Notes under the pieces: model-generated | Database searches by the model: none | The model's input: the letters and a program-made list of their open reading frames with translations, nothing else | What the model was told of the DNA's origin: nothing | Source of the DNA: CSP1-1 sp035620615 | GTDB taxonomy: Archaea > Thermoproteota > Nitrososphaeria > Nitrososphaerales > Nitrosopumilaceae | Reading direction: 5' to 3' | DNA length: 64,000 bases | NCBI GenBank assembly: GCA_035620615.1 | Contig: DASPGM010000010.1 | Coordinates: 124,001 to 188,000 of the forward strand | Made by a program: the position numbers and the translations under genes | Shown: positions 1-7,289 of the stretch, one piece after another | How the letters are laid out: the number at the start of each line of letters is the position of its first letter | Numbering within the stretch: position 1 is the first letter of the stretch

Positions 1-2
1 CA

Positions 3-101
3 AATTCTGATGTAACAAATGAGAAAATTTCGGTTGGAATGATTGTATTTGGAGTATTAATGATAGTTTTGGGATTTAGAAAAAATAATCTTAATAAATA
101 A
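3..101 (+). CDS. C-terminal end of a membrane-anchored protein (partial)
   Basis: Only the last 32 codons lie in the window; the frame opens at base 3 and ends in TAA at 99-101. It encodes a short polar stretch, then about 16 hydrophobic residues (from GMIVFGV to IVLGF), then a basic RKNNLNK tail. This looks like a C-terminal membrane anchor. The tail resembles the end of the protein at 1479-1973 (Asn/Thr-rich linker, Gly-rich hydrophobic helix, basic tail), so the two may be paralogs. Function unknown. Confidence 0.6.
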   Translation, partial: NSDVTNEKISVGMIVFGVLMIVLGFRKNNLNK

Positions 102-123
102 AAAAATTATAGATTTTAATTAA

Positions 124-1299
124 TTATTTGCTTACAAATTCTTCTATTTTATCAAGTGCTGAATCTAATACATTCAAGTTTGGAAGAAAAACTAGTCTAA
201 AATGGCCACTTCCATATTTTATTCCAAATCCAGAACCGTGTACAGTTAAAACTCCTTTAGAGTTTAAAAGTTCCATTACAAATTTCTTATCTGAATCAAA
301 CTTATTATTTTCAATTTTTGGAAATGCGTAGAATGCACCTCTTGGGTTTGTGCATGAAAGTCCGGGCATGGAATTTAGTCTCTTTACTACCAAATCTCTT
401 CTAGTTTTTAGCTCCGAAACAAATTTTGAAATATATTCTTGCGATCCTCGTAAGGATTCTATAGCAGCATGCTGTACTGGTAAATTTGTGGATATTCTAA
501 CCCTAGCAAGTTTTGGTAAGTTTTCTCGTAATTGTTCAAGAGCAGGTGAGTTGTTAAATGCAATATAACCAATTCGCCAACCTGACATCAGATGTACCTT
601 TGAGAATCCATTAAGTAGGATTACAGGTGAGGAACCAGCTACTTTGCCAATGCCTACAAATTTTTCATCAAATATAATTTGATCATAAATTTCATCACAA
701 ATGATGTACAGATTATTCTCATTTGCAATATCAACTAAATCCTTGAGAGCCTTTTCATTAAATACAACTCCAGTGGGGTTATTTGGACTGATAAGACATA
801 TTGCAATAGTTTTTGGAGATAATTTAGAACGAATGTCCTCAATGTCAGGTGTTGAGTTTGCTAGATCAACTGCAAATTCTATTGGTATTCCACCATGTAA
901 TCGGATGTAAGATGCATATGGAGGATAATATGGTCCTGGAAGTAAAACTTCATCTCCTTCTTCAACAATTGAAGACATTATCATGTCAAGACCTTCAGAT
1001 ACTCCGTTTGTTACAAGTATATCATCACTAGAAACAGAAAGACCTTTTTTGTGTTCTTTTTGAGAGATTAAATCACGTAATTCTGGCAATCCCTCTGAAG
1101 GTGCATAATAGTTTTCACCTTTTTGAATTGCTTTTATCAAAGCCTCTTTTACATAGTCCGGAGGTTGAAAACCATACAGTACAGGATCTCCAATGTTTAG
1201 ATATTGAATTTTTTTTCCTTGCTTTTCTAATTTTGTTGCAGCAGAAACAATATCTCTTATCGCATATTCAACACCTGCGACTTTTTTTGAAACTTTCAA
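124..1299 (-). CDS. PLP-dependent class I/II aminotransferase (aspartate/alanine type)
   Basis: A fold-type I aminotransferase that moves an amino group between an amino acid and a 2-oxo acid in the cytoplasm. Visible are NPTG near residue 174, the Asp of CDEIYD near 202 that binds the PLP ring nitrogen, the Schiff-base Lys in NGFSKVHL near 234, and GWRIGY after it. The frame can be extended upstream to 1356, but that would run into the tRNA-Arg gene. A TTG at 1299 gives the usual family beginning (MKVSKKVAGVEYAIRD) and about 391 residues, so I prefer it. It is divergent from the tRNA. Substrate (alanine or aspartate) cannot be decided from sequence alone. Confidence 0.9.
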   Translation of the reverse strand: MKVSKKVAGVEYAIRDIVSAATKLEKQGKKIQYLNIGDPVLYGFQPPDYVKEALIKAIQKGENYYAPSEGLPELRDLISQKEHKKGLSVSSDDILVTNGVSEGLDMIMSSIVEEGDEVLLPGPYYPPYASYIRLHGGIPIEFAVDLANSTPDIEDIRSKLSPKTIAICLISPNNPTGVVFNEKALKDLVDIANENNLYIICDEIYDQIIFDEKFVGIGKVAGSSPVILLNGFSKVHLMSGWRIGYIAFNNSPALEQLRENLPKLARVRISTNLPVQHAAIESLRGSQEYISKFVSELKTRRDLVVKRLNSMPGLSCTNPRGAFYAFPKIENNKFDSDKKFVMELLNSKGVLTVHGSGFGIKYGSGHFRLVFLPNLNVLDSALDKIEEFVSK

Positions 1300-1343
1300 A
1301 GTAACTAGACAGATATTTAGGCCTGTTAAATTCTTATTTTTTT

Positions 1344-1418
1344 GGACTCGTTGCACAGTCTGGACAGTGCGGGCGGCTTCGGACCGCCAGGTCGAGGGAT
1401 CGAAGCCCTCCGAGCCCT
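1344..1418 (+). tRNA. tRNA-Arg (anticodon TCG)
   Basis: A cloverleaf can be drawn: acceptor GGACTCG/CGAGCCC, D stem GCAC/GTGC, anticodon stem GGCGG/CCGCC with loop CTTCGGA (anticodon TCG, reads CGA), T stem GAGGG/CCCTC. There is no intron and no encoded CCA. Two features are odd: an A-C mismatch at the third acceptor pair, and T loop ATCGAAG, with A at the position normally occupied by T54. It starts about 44 bp upstream of, and divergent from, the aminotransferase. A TATA-like atatttag at 1313-1320 sits at a suitable distance. Confidence 0.8.
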
Positions 1419-1478
1419 TTTATCAAAATGAATTTAGTTAATGTATATTTAAAGTGAAAAAAAGTAAGATCATCTGAA

Positions 1479-1973
1479 TTGAAGATAATATCGATGTTTA
1501 AGATTGGTCTGATTTTATCCATTGTTGGAGCAATTTGGATAGGAATTGTTTTTATTGAATCAGAAAAAGTTCTTGAAAGTTATACTTTGAGTCCCTCTCA
1601 AACCATTACTCTTGATTTAGTGCTTAAAGATGATGGTATTGGATTTTATAGAATTTTGATTCCTGAATTTGAAAGAGATATTTTGTTTATACAGATTCTT
1701 GATCCTAATGATAATATTTTAGTTGATAAAAGAATTGAAACGAAAATGTCTATTAATTATTTTGATTATAAATTTGATGGAAAATATGAATTAAAAGCTA
1801 CAAATCTTTCAGAGAATTTAAAAATTATTGAAATTGAATTTGGGGATACAAATAGTTCTGAGATGAAAATCCCTGGAATTATTCTTGGTATTGGATTAAT
1901 CTTAATTATTATTTCTACTTTTAAAAAGTTACAAAATTATAGAACTGCACAACCAGAAGAAAAAATTTCGTAA
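1479..1973 (+). CDS. Hypothetical protein with N- and C-terminal membrane segments
   Basis: Not recognised as a named family. The 164-residue protein has a hydrophobic helix at about 7-26, a beta-rich hydrophilic middle (about 35-125) and a second hydrophobic helix at about 132-150 followed by a basic tail. The middle domain is therefore probably extracytoplasmic. The start is TTG at 1479 or ATG at 1494; the TATA-like tatattta at 1443-1450 fits a leaderless transcript starting near either. Its 3' end overlaps the convergent gene at 1937-2530 by 37 nt. The C-terminal anchor resembles that of the truncated gene ending at 101. Confidence 0.65.
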   Translation: MKIISMFKIGLILSIVGAIWIGIVFIESEKVLESYTLSPSQTITLDLVLKDDGIGFYRILIPEFERDILFIQILDPNDNILVDKRIETKMSINYFDYKFDGKYELKATNLSENLKIIEIEFGDTNSSEMKIPGIILGIGLILIIISTFKKLQNYRTAQPEEKIS

Positions 1974-2530
1974 ATTATAATACATAAAACTGGACTAGCA
2001 AAAATTAAACTTAAATTAAATCCAAGCCAACTTGTGGAAAAAATTAAAGTAATTATTGAAATTGGTAGTAGTTTTTTGAAATTCTGGTTTTTCATATCTG
2101 CCATGATTAGAAATCCACCAAGTGAACTTAATAACAAACCAATTTCCAGAGGTTGATGGGACCATGAAACAAGGCCATCTATTCCAAACAAGTCATGAGA
2201 GATAGAATCAGTATATCCGGCTGAGACCTGAAGTAATGAACCAATTATTATCATTTGAAGACCTTTTTTCAAATTTCTAGAAACATTTTTTGTAAGTAAA
2301 AATATTGTTCCAAGTATTCCAGATGTTGCGATCATAGCAACGCCGGTATATACCGATACATGCTGAATTGTCCAGAATAATTCTGGTTCACGTAAAATAT
2401 GAGAAGTTGCATCCCAAATACCCCCAGTTATTTCTACTAGGGACCCAAACACTGCAAGAAGTGAAATTATTTCTAAAAGAATTATTCTTTTTAAGAGAAT
2501 TGAATTAGATAGCTTTTGAATTAAACTCAT
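1937..2530 (-). CDS. Polytopic membrane protein with conserved-looking His/Asp/Trp residues
   Basis: A 197-residue protein with about five or six hydrophobic helices. Polar residues unusual for a membrane protein cluster at helix edges: WDATSH, TIQH, DSISHD and WSHQP. The four His with nearby Asp and Trp suggest metal or haem binding, but this is inference. I do not recognise the family. It begins with ATG at 2530 and overlaps the convergent gene at 1479-1973 by 37 nt. Confidence 0.65.
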   Translation of the reverse strand: MSLIQKLSNSILLKRIILLEIISLLAVFGSLVEITGGIWDATSHILREPELFWTIQHVSVYTGVAMIATSGILGTIFLLTKNVSRNLKKGLQMIIIGSLLQVSAGYTDSISHDLFGIDGLVSWSHQPLEIGLLLSSLGGFLIMADMKNQNFKKLLPISIITLIFSTSWLGFNLSLIFASPVLCIIIYEIFSSGCAVL

Positions 2531-2654
2531 TTAGATTTTTTCCTTATCATTGTATTTACTTTATTTGTAGATTTTCAAGATTAGTAACTAGAACGTTTTA
2601 CCTTTAGCTTGTATTATAATTAACTATATTAGAGTAAGAGTTTATTCAATTTTT

Positions 2655-2894
2655 ATGAGTCCAGGAATAGGCTTGATGAAACGAAGACTTGAAAAAGAAA
2701 AAGATGCTATTGCTCTAGCAATTTCAGGTATTATAAAAAACTACAAAGTTACTCAAGAGCAAATTAGCACTCTAGAAACAAAATACGATGAAAATCGTGG
2801 AGATTGGTACATTGCTTTGGGATGGAATGACAAAAAAGCTATTGTTAAAATGGATTCGGTTCAGGCTACAATTACAGAAATTAAAGAAATTTAA
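2655..2894 (+). CDS. Small hypothetical protein
   Basis: A 79-residue soluble protein: a charged helical N-terminal half (KRRLEKEKDAIALAI) followed by a beta-like half with GDWYIALGW. No membrane segment or metal motif. A TATA-like ctatatta lies near 2622-2629, about 27 bp before the ATG, which fits leaderless transcription. Its TAA interlocks with the stop codon of the convergent htpX (shared TTAA at 2891-2894). Function unknown. Confidence 0.6.
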   Translation: MSPGIGLMKRRLEKEKDAIALAISGIIKNYKVTQEQISTLETKYDENRGDWYIALGWNDKKAIVKMDSVQATITEIKEI

Positions 2895-3853
2895 GTTTGG
2901 TTTTTTGAAGAAAAATCCTTTTCTTGTTGGTATAATTTTTCAATTCTTTTGTAAGTCAATGGATGAGTTCTAAAAATCTCACCAAACTTATTAAAACTAC
3001 TTTTTCTTTCCCAATCCATGGCCTTTTCTACCTCCTCCATTGAAATATGTTGATCCTTATAGTATGAAGAAAATTTAGAAACTTCATAACTTGAGGCAAC
3101 AGGATCTACAGCATAAAATGATCTTAATGTAGAACTTTTCACTTCTTGTTTTTGCAAACTCAATCCATAGGTTATCTTTGCTAAAGCATTAGCAAGAATA
3201 GATGGACTTACTTGTCTTCCTGCAAAATTATCAGCATAATATTCTCTTAGACGTGAAAAATATAGAATGAGAAGATTAGTAATGAAATACACCACAAAGG
3301 CTCCTATACCAATTAGAACTGATCCGCCTCCTTGGTTTCTTGATCTACCACTAAACATTGTGGATAATGCAATAAAATATGCAATAGTGGGAATAACTGA
3401 AATTATAGTCATTACAACCATATCGTTATGTTTTATGTGGCCTATTTCATGTGCAATAACTCCTTTTACTTCATCATGTGATAAAGTGTTAAGCAGTCCA
3501 CGTGTTAAGGTGAGTGTTGCAGATTTATTTGATCTTCCAAACACAAAGGCGTTTGGCATACTTGTATTAGCAATGGTTATTTTTGGAATCTTCACTTTAT
3601 TTTTAATACAAATTTCATAAATGGTTTCTTCTATCCAAGGAAATTCATCTTTATTTAATGGACTCATATTTGTACTCCATTTTACTATAGCAGGACCTAT
3701 TGCCCATTGGAATAAACCTAAGGCAATCGCTAAGCCAACCATTGTATATATTCCAAGGTCAAAGTAGAAACTCAATCCTGCAAGTAGGGCAAAAAGTAAT
3801 CCAAACACCAAAACCATTGTAAGACTCATTGATGCTACTAATCCCTTGATCAT
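2891..3853 (-). CDS. htpX: HtpX-type membrane zinc metalloprotease (M48)
   Basis: An integral membrane endopeptidase of the HtpX family, involved in membrane-protein quality control. Two hydrophobic N-terminal segments (about 8-30 and 35-55) precede the zinc motif HEIGH at 135-139, followed by IKHND. Further hydrophobic segments lie near 145-165 and 178-200, and the third ligand Glu is in LREYYADNFAG near 204. Length (320) is normal for the family. It starts at ATG 3853. Its stop interlocks with that of the convergent 79-aa gene. Confidence 0.92.
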   Translation of the reverse strand: MIKGLVASMSLTMVLVFGLLFALLAGLSFYFDLGIYTMVGLAIALGLFQWAIGPAIVKWSTNMSPLNKDEFPWIEETIYEICIKNKVKIPKITIANTSMPNAFVFGRSNKSATLTLTRGLLNTLSHDEVKGVIAHEIGHIKHNDMVVMTIISVIPTIAYFIALSTMFSGRSRNQGGGSVLIGIGAFVVYFITNLLILYFSRLREYYADNFAGRQVSPSILANALAKITYGLSLQKQEVKSSTLRSFYAVDPVASSYEVSKFSSYYKDQHISMEEVEKAMDWERKSSFNKFGEIFRTHPLTYKRIEKLYQQEKDFSSKNQT

Positions 3854-3949
3854 GAGATTGCCTTTTTCGATTCACAGGATATAATTGTTCGAATTTGTAT
3901 ACTTTCTACCTATAGAAATTTAATTAGAGTTTGGTTTCTATTTCTACAT

Positions 3950-4597
3950 ATGAGCAAGGCCATCGTTATTGGAGGTTCTAGAGGAATTGGCAAGGCAATT
4001 GCCAGTTCCTTGAAATTAATTGGGTATGATGTAATAGCGACTTCAAAAAAGGATTTGGATACATCTAACCTCAGTAGTGTTAAAGATTTTATAAAAAATC
4101 ATAGTGAAACAGATGTTTTAGTTTTGAATACTGGAGGACCTCCAGCAAAAGAATTTTTTTCCGTCACCGAAGAAGAATGGCAACAATATCACAATCAACT
4201 ATTTTTGGGATTTTGTATACTATTACAAAAAATAAAGATAAATCAAGGAGGATATGTATTTCTCATTTCATCAAGTGTAATAAAGGAACCAATCCCTAAA
4301 TTAGTAATTTCCAGTGCATATAGATCCGCATTTGGAAGTGTATTTAAAATATTAAGTAAATCATTTACTGAAAAAAATATTAGTTGTATCAATATTGCAC
4401 CTGGACCAATTAATACAGATAGAACAAAAGAGTTAATTGACGATATAGATGATTATCAAAAATCACTTCCTATGAAAAGACTTGGTGAACCCAAAGAGAT
4501 AGGTGATTTTATAAAAGCAGTTATTGAAAATAAAATAAAATATCTAACAGGTGTGGTAATTAATTTTGATGGTGGAAATTCAAATTTTGTGTTTTAG
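3950..4597 (+). CDS. Short-chain dehydrogenase/reductase-like protein lacking the catalytic Lys
   Basis: A 215-residue Rossmann protein of the SDR superfamily. The cofactor motif GGSRGIG lies at 8-14, an NTGG motif at 60-63, the catalytic Ser in ISSS at 106-109 and a candidate Tyr at 124 (SSAYRSAF). The Lys expected four residues after the Tyr is Phe128. PGPINTDR and a C-terminal GVVINFDGG are typical of the fold. The missing Lys suggests altered chemistry or a non-catalytic role. It is divergent from htpX with about 96 bp between starts. Confidence 0.85.
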   Translation: MSKAIVIGGSRGIGKAIASSLKLIGYDVIATSKKDLDTSNLSSVKDFIKNHSETDVLVLNTGGPPAKEFFSVTEEEWQQYHNQLFLGFCILLQKIKINQGGYVFLISSSVIKEPIPKLVISSAYRSAFGSVFKILSKSFTEKNISCINIAPGPINTDRTKELIDDIDDYQKSLPMKRLGEPKEIGDFIKAVIENKIKYLTGVVINFDGGNSNFVF

Positions 4598-4646
4598 CCA
4601 TTCTCAAAACCAAGAGATTATTAGTAAAGATAGTTTCGTCTAGATA

Positions 4647-5045
4647 ATGGCAAAATGGATTACTCTGAGAGCAAGATTTCCTGATGATGAGTTTAATGAA
4701 ATTGAAAGAATTAAGGAGCAATATGGTTTAAGCTATAATGAGATTATAAGATCTGGAGTAAAATTCTATGTGGGATTAACTCTAGCAAAAGAATTGCTTG
4801 CAAGTTCTATCGAAGGAAAAGGATTTACAATCAACGGAAAAGATTTGGGAATGATTCTTAATAGTTCTAAATATCAAGCAAATTTAGATCAACGAATTAC
4901 GAAGGTAGTTAAACTATTGATTTGGCAACTCTTTGAAAAAGGTATGGATTTTAGAGAAAGAACAAGACCTTTAAGAAAAGATCGAAAGGTTGGAAGACCA
5001 AAAACAAAAAGAAAAGTTGGAAGACCCCAACAAGGCCTTGATTAA
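4647..5045 (+). CDS. Probable DNA-binding protein: RHH-like N-terminus plus two AT-hook motifs
   Basis: A 132-residue basic protein. The N-terminal 45 residues (ITLRARFPDDEFNEIERI, then YNEIIRSGVKFYVG) follow the beta strand-helix-helix pattern of ribbon-helix-helix regulators. The C-terminus carries a direct repeat RKVGRP at 113-118 and 122-127; a GRP core flanked by Lys/Arg is the AT-hook signature for the minor groove of AT-rich DNA. The middle (residues 65-100) is helical. It starts with ATG 49 bp after the SDR gene. A nucleoid or regulatory role is inference. Confidence 0.65.
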   Translation: MAKWITLRARFPDDEFNEIERIKEQYGLSYNEIIRSGVKFYVGLTLAKELLASSIEGKGFTINGKDLGMILNSSKYQANLDQRITKVVKLLIWQLFEKGMDFRERTRPLRKDRKVGRPKTKRKVGRPQQGLD

Positions 5046-5118
5046 ATTAGAATGAATTATTATTTGTAGCATATATTATTAGCAATGTATTTTTAAATTA
5101 TAAAATTGGTAGGCAGAT

Positions 5119-5235
5119 TTATTCATATAATTTTTTGATTGGCGAAGGTAGATCCAGTGTAGGAATATTAGATTGTTTGATATTAAGTATTCCAGAAATT
5201 TTTCTAACTTCGGCAGTTATATCTTTTGGAATTAT
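5119..5235 (-). other. Frameshifted C-terminal tail of the DUF59-PqqD gene (candidate)
   Basis: On the minus strand, 38 codons are open in the -1 frame directly past the DUF59-PqqD stop, from IIPKDITAEV to PIKKLYE and then TAA. There is no start codon in this stretch: a TAG lies just before it. The join falls in an A4 run (AGAAAATAAT). One extra A, or a -1 slip, would fuse FRK to IIPKDIT and add 38 residues. The tail has normal protein-like composition. It may be a sequencing error, a recent indel, or programmed frameshifting. Confidence 0.4.
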
Positions 5236-5870
5236 TTTCTAAATTCAACATTAGGTTTGTCAGATTGATTTTGAACAAAGATCAAGCCTCCATCGCTTAA
5301 TTGTTTTACCAGCTGAATTACTTCTTTTTCAACTTGATTTCTTTGTAAACCAGTTTGTTGAGCAAAAATTTCAACTAGTTCTGTAATCTTTCGTTTTCCA
5401 TTACAGGATTTCCAAAATTCGACAATAGCTTGATTGACCATAAATCCTTGATCATGTTCGTTAGCTAAAACCAAAGATCCATCATCTTGTTTTACTAACT
5501 TTCCAACTCCTTGCGGTAATGCGGTTTCATAATCAATTGGTGCAGGAGTGGACATTCCTGCTCCCATATTTTTGAGAGTTGCTTTGGCTTCATCCGACAT
5601 TTTATCCATTGACCAAGGTGGATTCCAAACTATATCGACTTTAACATTATTTACTCCAGGAACTTTTTTGGCATATCTTGTCACATCCCGAACTAGAGTT
5701 TCATGTAATGGACAACCTTGAGTAGTCATTGTCATTTTTATATTTACATCATTATTTTCTAGTACGTCAATTCCGTAAATTAATCCCATATCAACAATAT
5801 TAAGAGGTACTTCAGGGTCCATACACTGTTTTAATGAATCCCTAACGGCTTGAGATGTAACTGTACTCAT
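5232..5870 (-). CDS. MIP18/SufT (DUF59) domain fused to a PqqD-like domain
   Basis: Residues 1-95 are a MIP18/DUF59 domain as found in iron-sulfur-cluster assembly proteins: DPEVPLNIVDMGLIY, the reactive Cys in TTQGCPLH (Cys53) and IVWNPPW. Residues about 125-200 resemble PqqD/RRE peptide-binding domains: a bound-state sheet (GSLVLANEHDQGFMV), WKSCNGKRKITELVE and a C-terminal helix plus GGLIF. Fe-S assembly scaffold or carrier function is known for DUF59; what the PqqD part binds is unknown. ATG start at 5870, 38 bp from the mtnA stop, so probably an operon with mtnA. An open tail in the -1 frame follows the stop. Confidence 0.8.
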   Translation of the reverse strand: MSTVTSQAVRDSLKQCMDPEVPLNIVDMGLIYGIDVLENNDVNIKMTMTTQGCPLHETLVRDVTRYAKKVPGVNNVKVDIVWNPPWSMDKMSDEAKATLKNMGAGMSTPAPIDYETALPQGVGKLVKQDDGSLVLANEHDQGFMVNQAIVEFWKSCNGKRKITELVEIFAQQTGLQRNQVEKEVIQLVKQLSDGGLIFVQNQSDKPNVEFRK

Positions 5871-5908
5871 ACTTTATCAGCTCCTCAAAAAACAATAAAA
5901 ACTTTCTA

Positions 5909-6970
5909 TTAATTAGCTTCAAATAATTTTTTAATAGATTCCTCATAAGGAGCTTTGGCTATACCTTTTTCAGTAATTATGCCAGAAATTAATTCAGGAG
6001 GGGTCATATCAAAAGCCGGATTTATCACATTAATTCCATATGGGGCAGTTTTTTTGTCTCCAATTCCAGTTACTTCATCACCGTTTCTCTGCTCTATAAC
6101 TACATCTTCCGGATTGCTATGTAAGTCAAATGTTGAAAGGGGCGCTGCAACAAAAAAAGGAATCGCATGTTGTTTTGCCATTGTTGCAACTTGGTAAGTT
6201 CCAATTTTGTTGTATAAATGACCAGTCCTTAAAATCCTATCGGCTCCAACGATTACTTTGTTAACCAATCCTTGTGCCATTGAGTATCCAACTGCAGTAT
6301 CTGGGATTAAGCTGACATCAATATTATCGTGTTTTAGCTCAAATGCTGTTAATCGTGATCCTTGTTGAACTGGTCTTGTTTCTGTAGCAATTACTTTAAT
6401 ATTTTTTCCACTTTCTTTAGTTGCTCGTATTACGCCCAATGCAGTACCATAACCTACGGTTGCTAATGCCCCAGCATTACAATGAGTCATTATGATATCA
6501 TTATCATTAAATAATGTTGCACCATGTTTTCCCATTGCCATATTAGCCCGTACGTCTTCTTCTGCCATTTTTTTTGCAGTTTGTATAATAGAATCTTTGA
6601 TTTCAGTTACATTGATCTTTTCAATAGCAATTTTCATGATCATTTCCAATCCCCATTTCAAATTTACAGCAGTAGGTCTTGTCTTCAAAAGAATTTTTTT
6701 AGCTTTTTCTAAATCTATAATTAGTTCTTGTTTAGTAGTTGCCTTACTTTGTAATGCTGCAAGTGCCATACCAAATGCAGCTGTTACCCCAATGGCAGGT
6801 GCTCCACGAACAACCAAGGTTTGTATAGCTTTTGCTACTTCGTTGTAATCAGTAAATTCAACAAAATTAAGAACATTTGGTAATTTTGTTTGATCAATCA
6901 TCACAAGTTTATTATCTTTCCATTCTAAAGTTTTAAGAGATGAATAGAGTGTAGTAGATTCTTTGGTCAA
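5909..6970 (-). CDS. mtnA: S-methyl-5-thioribose-1-phosphate isomerase (MtnA/aIF2B-like)
   Basis: Converts 5-methylthioribose-1-phosphate to the ribulose form in methionine salvage; related archaeal enzymes act on ribose-1,5-bisphosphate. Family motifs: RGAPAIG at 55-61, catalytic Cys164 in THCNAGALAT, ETRPVQQGSRLTA near 197-209 and catalytic Asp244 in VGADRI. The 353-residue length is normal. The start is TTG at 6970, with a TATA-like TTTAAATATA (minus strand, about 6990-7000) at leaderless spacing. It lies upstream of the DUF59 gene on the same strand. Confidence 0.88.
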   Translation of the reverse strand: MTKESTTLYSSLKTLEWKDNKLVMIDQTKLPNVLNFVEFTDYNEVAKAIQTLVVRGAPAIGVTAAFGMALAALQSKATTKQELIIDLEKAKKILLKTRPTAVNLKWGLEMIMKIAIEKINVTEIKDSIIQTAKKMAEEDVRANMAMGKHGATLFNDNDIIMTHCNAGALATVGYGTALGVIRATKESGKNIKVIATETRPVQQGSRLTAFELKHDNIDVSLIPDTAVGYSMAQGLVNKVIVGADRILRTGHLYNKIGTYQVATMAKQHAIPFFVAAPLSTFDLHSNPEDVVIEQRNGDEVTGIGDKKTAPYGINVINPAFDMTPPELISGIITEKGIAKAPYEESIKKLFEAN

Positions 6971-7031
6971 CTATACTAGTTTCATATTTGTACTATATTT
7001 AAAATAAACCTGCTAGAGTTTTTATGAAGTA

Positions 7032-7039
7032 TTATATTG
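7032..7039 (+). promoter_or_regulatory. TATA-like element before the PGI/PMI relic
   Basis: ttatattg at 7032-7039 lies about 27 bp before the TTG at 7062, the spacing of archaeal TATA boxes on leaderless genes. It suggests the promoter of the deleted gene survives. Confidence 0.4.
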
Positions 7040-7061
7040 ATATTAGTAATTCATAAAATTA

Positions 7062-7226
7062 TTGATTGATATTGAAACATTAAACAAATATGATACTAAG
7101 AAAATGTATGCTGTTTATGATAGATGGCCGCAAATTGCTAAAAATGCATATAATTCAAATGCCATTTTAGCAAAAATTGATCCCACTCCTATTTCATCAA
7201 TTGATTTTATTAAAAAGAGATTGTAA
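7062..7226 (+). pseudogene. Internally deleted bifunctional phosphoglucose/phosphomannose isomerase relic
   Basis: A 54-codon frame (TTG start, TAA at 7224-7226). Its N-terminal part (LNKYDTKKMYAVYDRWPQ, then AKNAY) matches the start of archaeal bifunctional PGI/PMI proteins. Its C-terminal part (LAKIDPTPISSIDFIKKRL) matches their extreme end, where the family has the pattern LGVDPTPV..I..LKKRL. About 270 residues of enzyme core, including the SIS domains, are absent, and the join keeps the frame. A TATA-like box remains. It cannot be catalytic; it may be a remnant or a retained micropeptide. Confidence 0.65.
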
Positions 7227-7256
7227 AAGTAAAGTTTTGTGAATATTATTTGAGTC

Positions 7257-7264
7257 ATAAATAT
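7257..7264 (+). promoter_or_regulatory. TATA box of cysC
   Basis: ataaatat lies about 29 bp before the cysC ATG at 7290, with no Shine-Dalgarno sequence between. This fits a leaderless cysC transcript separate from the upstream relic. Confidence 0.5.
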
Positions 7265-7289
7265 TAAGAAAAATACTAAATGTTAGAAT

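Noticed and set aside
1300..1356. N-terminal extension of the aminotransferase
   Set aside because: The last 13 codons of this extension would lie in the tRNA-Arg gene, and the added residues are not like the family N-terminus.
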